This document shows, in pieces, positions 1-5,444 of a stretch of 5,492 bases of DNA. Origin of the DNA: Alphaproteobacteria bacterium (lineage in GTDB: Bacteria > Pseudomonadota > Alphaproteobacteria > Rickettsiales > JAIXRX01); contig JAIXRX010000139.1 in NCBI GenBank assembly GCA_027485005.1, positions 1 through 5,492 on the forward strand, in the 5' to 3' direction. Below the pieces are notes generated by a model, which was given only the letters and a program-made list of their open reading frames with translations, did no database searches and was not told the DNA's origin. A program made the position numbers and the translations under genes. Position 1 is the first letter of the stretch; each line of letters begins with the position of its first letter.

Positions 1-75
1 GCCTGTATTTAACTAAATACGCGCAGACTATACGCACATTGACTCAAAATTTGTGTGAAGATTTGATGACAGTTT
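1..75. other. Non-coding left edge, no recognisable feature
   Basis: AT-rich stretch with stops in several frames and no convincing coding signal. It precedes the tandem repeat array. The octamer GCAGACTA at 23-30 also occurs in the truncated repeat copy at 243-250, but it is five bases out of the 75-bp phase and its flanks align poorly. A decayed earlier repeat copy is therefore possible but not shown. It could also be the far 3' side of a gene lying to the left. Confidence 0.4.
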
Positions 76-255
76 ATGCATTAGTCTCCGCTCGCGCCTC
101 CTTGCGCTCACATGAGACGAGCTCAGGGCTGGGATGGCCTACTGGCCTTTGTGCATTTCACTCCGTGGCGGACTACTGCCCACCACATGAGTGGAGCTGA
201 AGGCTCGTTCGGTTTACTAACCTCACAGCATTTGCTTCCGTGGCAGACTACTGGC
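76..255. repeat. Degenerate tandem array, 75-bp period (2 full copies + 1 truncated)
   Basis: Copy A is 76-150, copy B is 151-225 and copy D starts at 226 and fades out near 255. Each begins with a five-base linker ending in GCA, then a 70-base body that aligns without gaps. By hand count A and B share 41/70 bases; both contain CACATGAG and a conserved second half (GCTGAAGGCT in B, GCTCAGGGCT in A). The first 30 body bases of D match B at 21 positions, including TCCGTGGC.GACTACTG. The copies start exactly 75 bases apart (81, 156, 231 for the bodies). A fourth, dispersed copy lies at 3634-3708. The array sits beyond the 3' end of the methyltransferase gene, and D overlaps its stop codon. I do not recognise the family; it is not a CRISPR, because there is no constant repeat with variable spacers. 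Confidence 0.75.
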
Positions 256-257
256 TT

Positions 258-1004
258 TTATGTATTCGTTTTAGCTCTGGCGTTGGCAGCGCCCATGGTG
301 GGCGCTAAAATAGAGCGGCTTGGGCGCGCAGCACGCAGACGAATGGGAGCGTAGATTTGTTTTTCAGCTTCCATCCACACTACGCCACCAAAGGCAGGGA
401 AGAAACTGCGTCCCAGCCCCTCGATTAAGCGCGCACATTTTAGCAACCAAGCAGAAGAAGATGGTGGCAAGTAAAGTGCATAGCCATGTTGCAGCGGCGT
501 AAAATGGTGGGCACCCAGCAAGCGTTTAAGTTGGTTTGCACTGAAAGCATGGCCATGTGCAAAGGGATTGTCCTCCGCGCGCGCCCACAGCCCTGCACGG
601 TTAGGCGCCACCACAAATAACCGCCCGCTAGGAGTGAGCACACGCCAAATCTCCTCCAACATTTCGCGCAAAAATTCGGCATGTTCGATGGCATGCACCA
701 CCACTACTCGATTTACGCTGTTGGATAAAAGCGGTAGCTGGCTTTCTTCGCACACCATGGATGCATTGGGGCCGTCTTTAGGCCAATGCACCACCCCTTG
801 CCCCGCGGGCATAGCGGCAAACACATGATTGCTAGGCTCTAAGTAAAGCGAAAGATAAGGCAGAGCATATCCGATACCGAGTACAACTTCGTTTTTCGCG
901 TGAGGCCAGATACGCTTCATACTGGAGCGAATAAGCTGTGCTGAAAACTGGCCAAGATGAGTGGCGTAAAAGGCTTTTAGACTGACAACATCGGGCCAAA
1001 ACAT
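258..1004 (-). CDS. SAM-dependent methyltransferase, class I (Methyltransf_11-like)
   Basis: A 248-residue soluble protein, predicted to move a methyl group from S-adenosylmethionine to an unknown acceptor. The Rossmann core is visible. Motif I is VLGIGYALPY (residues 41-50). The post-core region LPLLSNSVNRVVVVHAIEH (90-108) is followed by the helix EEIWRVL and the SGRLFVVAPN strand-turn (126-135). The segment GLWARAEDNPFAHGHAFS (138-155) and the N-terminus DVVSLKAFYATHLG match my memory of an alphaproteobacterial family often encoded next to gloB (glyoxalase II). Motif I departs from the common D/E-x-G-x-G-x-G form, and no acidic residue is obvious after the second strand, where SAM ribose is usually bound. 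The ATG at 1004 fits the family N-terminus, but no good Shine-Dalgarno precedes it. The last 20 or so residues are low complexity and run into the repeat array. Family confidence is high, substrate unknown. Confidence 0.85.
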   Translation of the reverse strand: MFWPDVVSLKAFYATHLGQFSAQLIRSSMKRIWPHAKNEVVLGIGYALPYLSLYLEPSNHVFAAMPAGQGVVHWPKDGPNASMVCEESQLPLLSNSVNRVVVVHAIEHAEFLREMLEEIWRVLTPSGRLFVVAPNRAGLWARAEDNPFAHGHAFSANQLKRLLGAHHFTPLQHGYALYLPPSSSAWLLKCARLIEGLGRSFFPAFGGVVWMEAEKQIYAPIRLRAARPSRSILAPTMGAANARAKTNT

Positions 1005-1051
1005 AGCGTATGACTTTTGAAAAAGAATGTAGTGAATATTTTGATAAGCCT

Positions 1052-1081
1052 ATCTTAATTGCATGCCTTACAAAAGCACAA
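1052..1081 (-). promoter_or_regulatory. Possible sigma-70-type promoter for the methyltransferase
   Basis: On the minus strand TTGTGC (1081-1076) and TAAGAT (1057-1052) are separated by 18 bases and lie about 50 bases upstream of the ATG at 1004. Each hexamer deviates from the consensus, and AT-rich DNA yields such pairs by chance, so this is only a candidate. Confidence 0.25.
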
Positions 1082-1176
1082 AACACTCGTTAGCCCACCA
1101 GAATAAAGTGTTTTTATGGTTTTATTACAATGCATTAGACAATTTACTCTTTATTAAGCAGTCCTGAGATATAAAT

Positions 1177-1202
1177 AAGACATCCAGAAGGCAAGATGTC
1201 TT
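1177..1202 (+). promoter_or_regulatory. Inverted repeat 1 in flagellin leader
   Basis: AAGACATC (1177-1184) and GATGTCTT (1195-1202) are perfect 8-base complements around a 10-base loop. In RNA this would be a stable hairpin; as DNA it could be a dyad operator. It is not followed by a T-run, so it is not a canonical terminator. It lies about 95 bases upstream of the flagellin ATG. Confidence 0.55.
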
Positions 1203-1206
1203 CTAA

Positions 1207-1229
1207 CAGTGCCGTACGTAACAGCACTG
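1207..1229 (+). promoter_or_regulatory. Inverted repeat 2 in flagellin leader
   Basis: CAGTGC (1207-1212) and GCACTG (1224-1229) are perfect 6-base complements around an 11-base loop. It begins four bases after the first inverted repeat, which suggests a structured leader rather than an isolated chance palindrome. Its function is unknown. Confidence 0.45.
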
Positions 1230-1267
1230 GGAGTATGTAACTTGGAAGCTGATCACGTAGATGAGTC

Positions 1268-1288
1268 CATCCAGCCTTTGTGTGGATG
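1268..1288 (+). promoter_or_regulatory. Inverted repeat 3, overlapping the flagellin ribosome binding site
   Basis: CATCCA (1268-1273) pairs perfectly with TGGATG (1283-1288) across a 9-base loop. The 3' arm covers most of GGATGA (1284-1289), the only Shine-Dalgarno-like sequence before the ATG, so the hairpin would hide it. CATC (1268-1271) could instead pair with GATG (1260-1263), freeing the site; that alternative has only four pairs. Confidence 0.45.
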
Positions 1289-1289
1289 A
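1284..1289 (+). promoter_or_regulatory. Probable flagellin Shine-Dalgarno, imperfect
   Basis: GGATGA lies six bases before the ATG at 1296. It is an imperfect match to GGAGG, yet correctly spaced. No stronger candidate lies upstream, and no other start fits the flagellin N-terminus. Confidence 0.5.
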
Positions 1290-1295
1290 TTTATT

Positions 1296-3629
1296 ATGTC
1301 TGCTTCTATCTCTTATTATGGCTCGCCATCTTTGGCGCAAGCCAACTCTCAGGGAATTTCTTCTCTTAACCGCTCTACCTACGCCCTAGGCGCTTCTGCA
1401 CAGCGCCTTTCATCAGGCAATGCTCTCACCCGCGCAGGGGACGATGTGGCCGCCTTTTCTGCAGGAGCGTCTTTACGTTCGTATCTTTCTGGTTATCGAG
1501 CGGCACGCACTAATTTAATGCAAGCCAGCAGCTTACTCCAAGTGGCGGGAGGTGGTTTAAGCTCTATTAGTGATATGCTGAACCGTATGGCTGCACTTTC
1601 TACCCAAGGTAACAGCAGCGCATTGACCAACGATGAACGCAGTAATCTAAACACCGAATTTCAACTGTTGAAAGATGAAATTAACCGCGTGGCTAGCAAT
1701 ACAAATTTCAATAATATTGGTTTGCTAGATGGCACATTAAGTGGCGAAAATCTGTTGAGCACCAATACATCTGCCGCCACCAAAGCCACTGGAAGCATCA
1801 CCTTTTCTTCTAACCCCACCGGCGGTCAAACGGTGCGTCTAAATGGTGTAAATTTCACCGCAGGCACTGATTTTACCGTTGGTGGAACTCCCAGCGCTAC
1901 CGCTAGCAATTTGGCAGATGCACTCAATGCTTCGACGAACCAGGCGATAAGCGGCAATAGCTATCTTGCCGCGGGTGCCACCATTACCATCACTGCCAAA
2001 GCAGGCGGCACTTTGGGCAACCAATTTATCATTGATCAAGCAGGTTCCACCGCAAGTTTTATTGGCTCGGGCGCGACCACTGCCACTGCAAATGTTTTCA
2101 GCCTTGATAATGGCGAAAATGACGGGCTGAACGCAGGCAGCGTGAGCGCCACTGGCACGATTGGCGATGCGCTGGTGACCACACAAAACCAAACCAAGGC
2201 ATCTGTAAGCTTAAGTTTTTCTGGCCAGCCAAGCATTGGTGAAACCATTACGTTTGATGATGGCGCGGGCGGCTCTTTGGCATTTAGTTTTGTGGCCTCT
2301 TCTGCCAGCTCGACCCAAATTACGATTGGCGCAGACTTAGACACCACCTTGCAAAATGCGATTGAAAAATTCAGCACCTATACGGGCAGCAGCGATTATG
2401 GCATCCGCCAACTCGAATTTGTGCGCACGGATAGCGGTATGACTATTCGCAATAAAGTGGCGGGTAACCCCACCCGAATCGATGGCAGCACCGCGCTTTC
2501 CATCAGTGAAGCCACTGCCAATGCTTCTTTATCAGCCTCAAGTATTACTGGCGGTAGCAGTACCAGCGGCGTGAACACAAGTAACATCACCAATGCATCT
2601 TTTGTCGGCCGCATTAGTGGTTTTACTGCCACCTATAATAGTGCTGATAATATTACGGCTAGCATCACCGTGGGCAGCAGCACCTATACTTCCACCATCA
2701 CCGATACCACTCCTGCCACTGCTACTGTAGCGCGCTTTAGCTCTAGCAATGGAGGGTATTTTGATGTGCAGATTGCAGCGGGCGGCGCAGCGGTGACCTA
2801 CCAAACCACAGCGGATAGTTTTGCAAATCGCCTTAACACAGCCTTTACTGGGCTTACTTTTGCGCAAACCCGCGGCCTGAGCAGCTTTAGTGCGGCGGGA
2901 GATTTTGTGAGCGCGAGCGCACAAACCAACCTAACCGACTATAGCAATAGCGTTACCATCAGCAATGTGAGCGTGAGCGCCTCTCCCAGCGCTGGACAAG
3001 ATGCCGTGATTGAACTCACCATCAACGGCGAAACCTATCGTAGTCAATCAGGGATTGGCGAAAGTATCGGTGCACGTGAGAAAATTATTTTCACCAACAC
3101 CACCGACGGCATTCAACAATTTATTTTTAATAATGGCACCAGCACGCAAGATCTTTCGGATGCCAGCGCTGCCGCTGATTTTGAAAATGCTTTCAAAACA
3201 GCGCTTGGGGTTGGTAGTGGTAACTCTCCATTGCAATTCCAAGCAGGCAGCGACAGTAACGATAAAATTTCTATCAGCATTTCCAGCGCGTTAACGGATG
3301 TCATTTTTCAAGGAAACACACCAGATTTAAGCAGCATTGGTAATAGTGAAGATGCTTACGATATTATTTCCACAGCCATTGACCGCGTGACCGCGATTGC
3401 CTCCGCAGTGGGCGCTTATCAATCGCAAATTGATTATGCCACCAACGCACTGGATAGCACGATTACTAATATCGATTTTGCACGCAGCTTGTTTGAAGAT
3501 ACCGACGTGGCAGCAGAGTCTACTACCTTTGCTAGCGAGACTATTCGTTCTCAATCCGCGATTGCGGTGATTGCACAATTGCAGCAGCTTTCAAGTAGCA
3601 TGCTGGATTTGGTTCGCGTGAATAATTAG
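1296..3629 (+). CDS. Flagellin with an unusually large central insert
   Basis: A 777-residue flagellar filament subunit. Residues 1-149 are the N-terminal D0/D1 helices: QRLSSG at 36-41, then a GDD-containing turn at 48-50, LNRMAALSTQ at 95-104, and INRVASNTNFNN then LLDG ending near 146. Residues 687-777 are the C-terminal D1/D0 helices, with IDFARSLFEDTDVAAEST and the end QLQQLSSSMLDLVRVNN. Between them lies a Ser/Thr/Gly/Ala-rich, beta-type region of about 540 residues, the part that would be surface-exposed. Alphaproteobacterial flagellins are usually much shorter. The protein has no Cys, Trp or His and no signal peptide, as expected for export through the flagellar type III apparatus. 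The ends resemble flagellin rather than FlgL. No chaperone, flaF, flbT or cap gene is adjacent, so it seems to be an orphan single-gene unit. Heavy O-glycosylation of the insert is possible but is inference. Confidence 0.9.
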   Translation: MSASISYYGSPSLAQANSQGISSLNRSTYALGASAQRLSSGNALTRAGDDVAAFSAGASLRSYLSGYRAARTNLMQASSLLQVAGGGLSSISDMLNRMAALSTQGNSSALTNDERSNLNTEFQLLKDEINRVASNTNFNNIGLLDGTLSGENLLSTNTSAATKATGSITFSSNPTGGQTVRLNGVNFTAGTDFTVGGTPSATASNLADALNASTNQAISGNSYLAAGATITITAKAGGTLGNQFIIDQAGSTASFIGSGATTATANVFSLDNGENDGLNAGSVSATGTIGDALVTTQNQTKASVSLSFSGQPSIGETITFDDGAGGSLAFSFVASSASSTQITIGADLDTTLQNAIEKFSTYTGSSDYGIRQLEFVRTDSGMTIRNKVAGNPTRIDGSTALSISEATANASLSASSITGGSSTSGVNTSNITNASFVGRISGFTATYNSADNITASITVGSSTYTSTITDTTPATATVARFSSSNGGYFDVQIAAGGAAVTYQTTADSFANRLNTAFTGLTFAQTRGLSSFSAAGDFVSASAQTNLTDYSNSVTISNVSVSASPSAGQDAVIELTINGETYRSQSGIGESIGAREKIIFTNTTDGIQQFIFNNGTSTQDLSDASAAADFENAFKTALGVGSGNSPLQFQAGSDSNDKISISISSALTDVIFQGNTPDLSSIGNSEDAYDIISTAIDRVTAIASAVGAYQSQIDYATNALDSTITNIDFARSLFEDTDVAAESTTFASETIRSQSAIAVIAQLQQLSSSMLDLVRVNN
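1794..2375 (+). repeat. Protein-level duplication A within the flagellin insert
   Basis: Residues 167-180 (SITFSSNPTGGQTV) and 305-318 (SLSFSGQPSIGETI) align without gaps: seven of 14 identical and most others conservative. Each is followed by more beta-like sequence, then a helix-like stretch (TASNLADALNAST at 202-214; LDTTLQNAIEKFST at 348-361). The offset is 138 residues. The first copy resembles the flagellin IN-type motif (LNGVNFTAG), an assignment from memory. The nucleotide copies have diverged, so the duplication is old. Confidence 0.5.
2661..3206 (+). repeat. Protein-level duplication B within the flagellin insert
   Basis: Residues 456-466 (SITVGSSTYTS) and 573-583 (ELTINGETYRS) align at a 117-residue offset. 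In both, an asparagine/glycine-rich turn follows about 30 residues on, then a related helix (SFANRLNTAF at 508-517; DFENAFKTAL at 628-637). This pair differs from duplication A, so the insert looks like two module types, each present twice. Confidence 0.45.
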
Positions 3630-3633
3630 AGCA

Positions 3634-3708
3634 TTACGTTTGCTTCCGTTCGCTTCTACTGAAGCTCACATGAAGCGGGCTGAAGGCTCTCTCGATCTAC
3701 TGACCTCG
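3634..3708. repeat. Dispersed copy C of the 75-bp repeat, between convergent genes
   Basis: The 70-base body at 3639-3708 aligns without gaps to the left-edge copies: by hand count 46/70 with copy B and 45/70 with copy A, including GCTGAAGGCT (identical to B) and GCTCACATGA (identical to A). It fills nearly all of the gap between the flagellin stop (3629) and hemB, and its last 12 bases are the hemB stop codon and final codons. Within it GTTCGCTTC (3648-3656) can pair with GAAGCGGGC (3672-3680), counting two G-U pairs. Copy A can form the corresponding outer stem GCTCG/CGAGC, whereas B largely cannot. There is no adjacent T-run in either direction, so a classical terminator is not shown. Confidence 0.7.
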
Positions 3709-4695
3709 TAATTTTTCTGCGATGTCCAATGCGGCATAGGTGAGGATAGCGCGTGCGCCAGCGCGTTTGAAGGCGAGCAACGCTTCCATCATGGCAGCGT
3801 CTGCGTCCAGCCAGCCTTTTTCTGCAGCGGCATGAATCATCGCATATTCACCACTCACCTGATAGGCGAGCACCGGCACATCCACAGCGTCTGAAGCCGC
3901 GCGCACAATGTCCAAATATGGCATGCCCGGCTTCACCATCACCATGTCCGCACCTTCGGCAATATCGAGCGCGATTTCACGCAAGGCTTCCGTACTGTTG
4001 CGCGCATCCATTTGGTAAGTGTGTTTGCCACTTTTTCCTAAGTTGCTTTTGGACCCCACCGCCTCACGGAACGGCCCATAAAAGGCAGAGGCATATTTCG
4101 CGGCATAGGCCAGAATCGAAACCTGCTCAAATCCTTCTTCATCCAGCGCCTCACGAATCGCGCCCACGCGGCCATCCATCATGTCGGAGGGGGCGACCAC
4201 ATCCGCGCCCGCTTGCGCCAGCACCAACGCTTGCTGCATCAAAACCTCAACGGTTTCATCATTGGCTACATCGCCATTCACCACAATGCCGTCATGGCCA
4301 TGCGAGGTGTATGGGTCGAGCGCCACGTCACAAATCACGCCGATATTTGGCACTTCTTTTTTCAGTAATTTAACGGCACGGCACACCAGATTGTCTGGGT
4401 TTAATGCCTCACGCGCATCGTCAGATTTTAAGCTAGCATCTACCACAGGAAAAAGCGCAATCGCTGGAATGCCAAGAGATTCTGCACGTTTGGCGTCTTC
4501 TATCAGTGCATCCATCCCCACCCGAGAAATACCCGGCAATGATGCAATCGGCGTGCGCCCTGCCGCTTCTTGTACAAACATAGGATAGATGAGGTCAGAC
4601 GGATGCAATCGCACTTCTGCCACCATCTCGCGCAGCCAAGGCTGCGTGCGCAAACGACGAAGACGAGAAAAAGGAAATTGACCCAGCGCTTTCAT
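3697..4695 (-). CDS. hemB: Delta-aminolevulinic acid dehydratase (porphobilinogen synthase)
   Basis: This cytoplasmic enzyme joins two 5-aminolevulinate molecules into porphobilinogen, the second common step of tetrapyrrole (heme, and in some species chlorophyll and cobalamin) synthesis. At 332 residues it is full length for the family. The two Schiff-base lysines are visible: K200 in ILAYAAKYAS and K255 in MVKPGMPYLD. The segment DVALDPYTSHGHDG (123-136) has aspartates at 127 and 135 where zinc enzymes have cysteines, placing it in the Zn-independent, Mg-type group common in Alphaproteobacteria and Pseudomonas. The N-terminal arm (FPFSRLRRLR) and the YPMFV strand are typical. Its ATG starts one base after the stop of the upstream hydrolase with only a weak Shine-Dalgarno, which suggests coupled translation. 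Its stop lies in repeat copy C. Confidence 0.97.
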   Translation of the reverse strand: MKALGQFPFSRLRRLRTQPWLREMVAEVRLHPSDLIYPMFVQEAAGRTPIASLPGISRVGMDALIEDAKRAESLGIPAIALFPVVDASLKSDDAREALNPDNLVCRAVKLLKKEVPNIGVICDVALDPYTSHGHDGIVVNGDVANDETVEVLMQQALVLAQAGADVVAPSDMMDGRVGAIREALDEEGFEQVSILAYAAKYASAFYGPFREAVGSKSNLGKSGKHTYQMDARNSTEALREIALDIAEGADMVMVKPGMPYLDIVRAASDAVDVPVLAYQVSGEYAMIHAAAEKGWLDADAAMMEALLAFKRAGARAILTYAALDIAEKLRGQ

Positions 4696-4696
4696 A

Positions 4697-5362
4697 TTAC
4701 ATCGCCATTTTTTGTGCAGGAATTTCGATAGAAAATTGTTTGGCTAAGAAGCGCGCTGCAATGCTCAAACCTTCATTATCGATACTATGCGGCAAATACG
4801 GACGCGCATGGGTTTCCACCGAAACACCTGCTGCTTTGAGCGCAGCTTCCGCGATTCCCATCGATGCAAAGGGCACCACATCGTCCATCTGGCCATGAAT
4901 CAGGCAGGTTGGGGTTTTGCTGGTGATATGTTGCGTCATCATCGCGCCAGAAAAACCAACCATACCAGCAAGCGGCTGCGCGCGGGTGAGCGCCACATGC
5001 AGCCCCGTCATCGTACCTTGAGAAAAACCAATGATAGCGGTTTGCGCTTCAGTTAATTTCAGCGCTGCAAGTTTTTCATCCAGCAATTCATTCACATAAG
5101 GTGTGGCGGATTCCACGCCCGCAAGCATCACCTCTGGTGCGCGGTTCATGAGTGAAAACCATTGATAACCCATACCACCCGCCTCACAACGATGTGGCGC
5201 ATTGGGTGCAATAAAATGGGCGTCTGGGAACAATGACGCGAGCGCGGGTGCCAAATCAATTAAATTTTCACCATCCGCACCATAGCCATGCAAAATAATC
5301 ACCAATTGCTTGGGGGCGTTGCCGCTTAATGGGCCAAACTCAGGGCCAGAAATCTTTGCCAT
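4697..5362 (-). CDS. Alpha/beta hydrolase, phospholipase/carboxylesterase family
   Basis: A 221-residue serine hydrolase of the family that includes bacterial carboxylesterases (YpfH-like) and eukaryotic acyl-protein thioesterases; it probably cleaves short acyl esters or thioesters in the cytoplasm. The oxyanion-hole motif LHGYGADGENL is at 24-34. The triad is readable: Ser114 in GFSQG, Asp160 in HGQMDDVVP, and His192 in LPHSID. Length is normal, and there is no signal peptide or membrane segment. I chose ATG 5362 over the in-frame GTG at 5368 because AGGAG (5372-5368) stands five bases from the ATG and overlaps the GTG. It lies directly upstream of hemB, probably co-transcribed, although no biochemical link is known to me. 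The true substrate cannot be told from sequence. Confidence 0.93.
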   Translation of the reverse strand: MAKISGPEFGPLSGNAPKQLVIILHGYGADGENLIDLAPALASLFPDAHFIAPNAPHRCEAGGMGYQWFSLMNRAPEVMLAGVESATPYVNELLDEKLAALKLTEAQTAIIGFSQGTMTGLHVALTRAQPLAGMVGFSGAMMTQHITSKTPTCLIHGQMDDVVPFASMGIAEAALKAAGVSVETHARPYLPHSIDNEGLSIAARFLAKQFSIEIPAQKMAM

Positions 5363-5367
5363 AAACA

Positions 5368-5372
5368 CTCCT
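5368..5372 (-). promoter_or_regulatory. Ribosome binding site fixing the hydrolase start
   Basis: AGGAG on the minus strand is followed by TGTTT and then the ATG at 5362, ideal spacing. It excludes the GTG at 5368, whose first base lies inside the site. Confidence 0.8.
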
Positions 5373-5408
5373 ATGAATGGCCGCTACCCTAAGGGAGCAA
5401 GATGCTGA

Positions 5409-5437
5409 TTGCAATTGCTTTCTGCCCCTTTTATGGT
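5409..5437 (+). promoter_or_regulatory. Candidate promoter for the right-edge gene
   Basis: TTGCAA (5409-5414) and TATGGT (5432-5437) are separated by exactly 17 bases. Each matches the sigma-70 consensus at four of six positions. Transcription would start at about 5443-5446, at or next to the ATG at 5445, giving a leaderless mRNA. That would agree with the lack of a Shine-Dalgarno before this ATG. Confidence 0.35.
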
Positions 5438-5444
5438 GCCCGCT

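Larger units (their letters stand above)
1005..1295. other. Divergent AT-rich intergenic region, methyltransferase / flagellin
   Basis: This 291-bp gap must hold both divergent promoters. The methyltransferase half (about 1005-1175) is AT-rich. The flagellin half holds three short inverted repeats listed separately. I found no convincing sigma-28 (TAAA / GCCGATAA) or sigma-54 (GG-N10-GC) promoter for the flagellin; TATAAA at 1170-1175 could be a -10 element, but no matching -35 hexamer is visible. No small gene with a credible start was seen. Confidence 0.6.

Noticed and set aside
76..255. CRISPR-like array
   Set aside because: The whole 75-bp unit is similar between copies, with no constant repeat alternating with unrelated spacers, and no cas gene is nearby.
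112..354. Open frame of 80 codons across the repeat array
   Set aside because: It crosses two repeat copies and the 3' end of the methyltransferase on the other strand, has no Shine-Dalgarno, and resembles no protein I know; the repeat phase of 75 merely keeps the frame open.
1839..2924. Several long minus-strand open frames opposite the flagellin
   Set aside because: They lie antisense to a clear flagellin reading frame, show Ala/Ser-rich shadow composition and have no start signals.
1296..3629. Hook-filament junction protein FlgL instead of flagellin
   Set aside because: The RLSSG motif, the INRVASNTNFNN-LLDG region and the C-terminal FARSLFEDTD segment follow flagellin; FlgL has a different N-terminus and an LF-type end.
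3648..3680. Intrinsic terminator for flagellin or hemB
   Set aside because: The stem needs two G-U pairs, has a 15-base loop, and no T-run follows directly on either strand; kept only as a structural feature of the repeat.
3918..4588. Plus-strand open frames opposite hemB
   Set aside because: They overlap a full-length HemB with all catalytic residues; their His/Pro/Arg-rich composition is typical of antisense shadows.
5363..5368. GTG at 5368 as the hydrolase start
   Set aside because: It overlaps the AGGAG site, which is correctly spaced for the ATG at 5362.
5411..5418. GCAATTGC palindrome as an operator
   Set aside because: An eight-base palindrome is expected by chance in a region this size, and no second site or matching regulator is seen.
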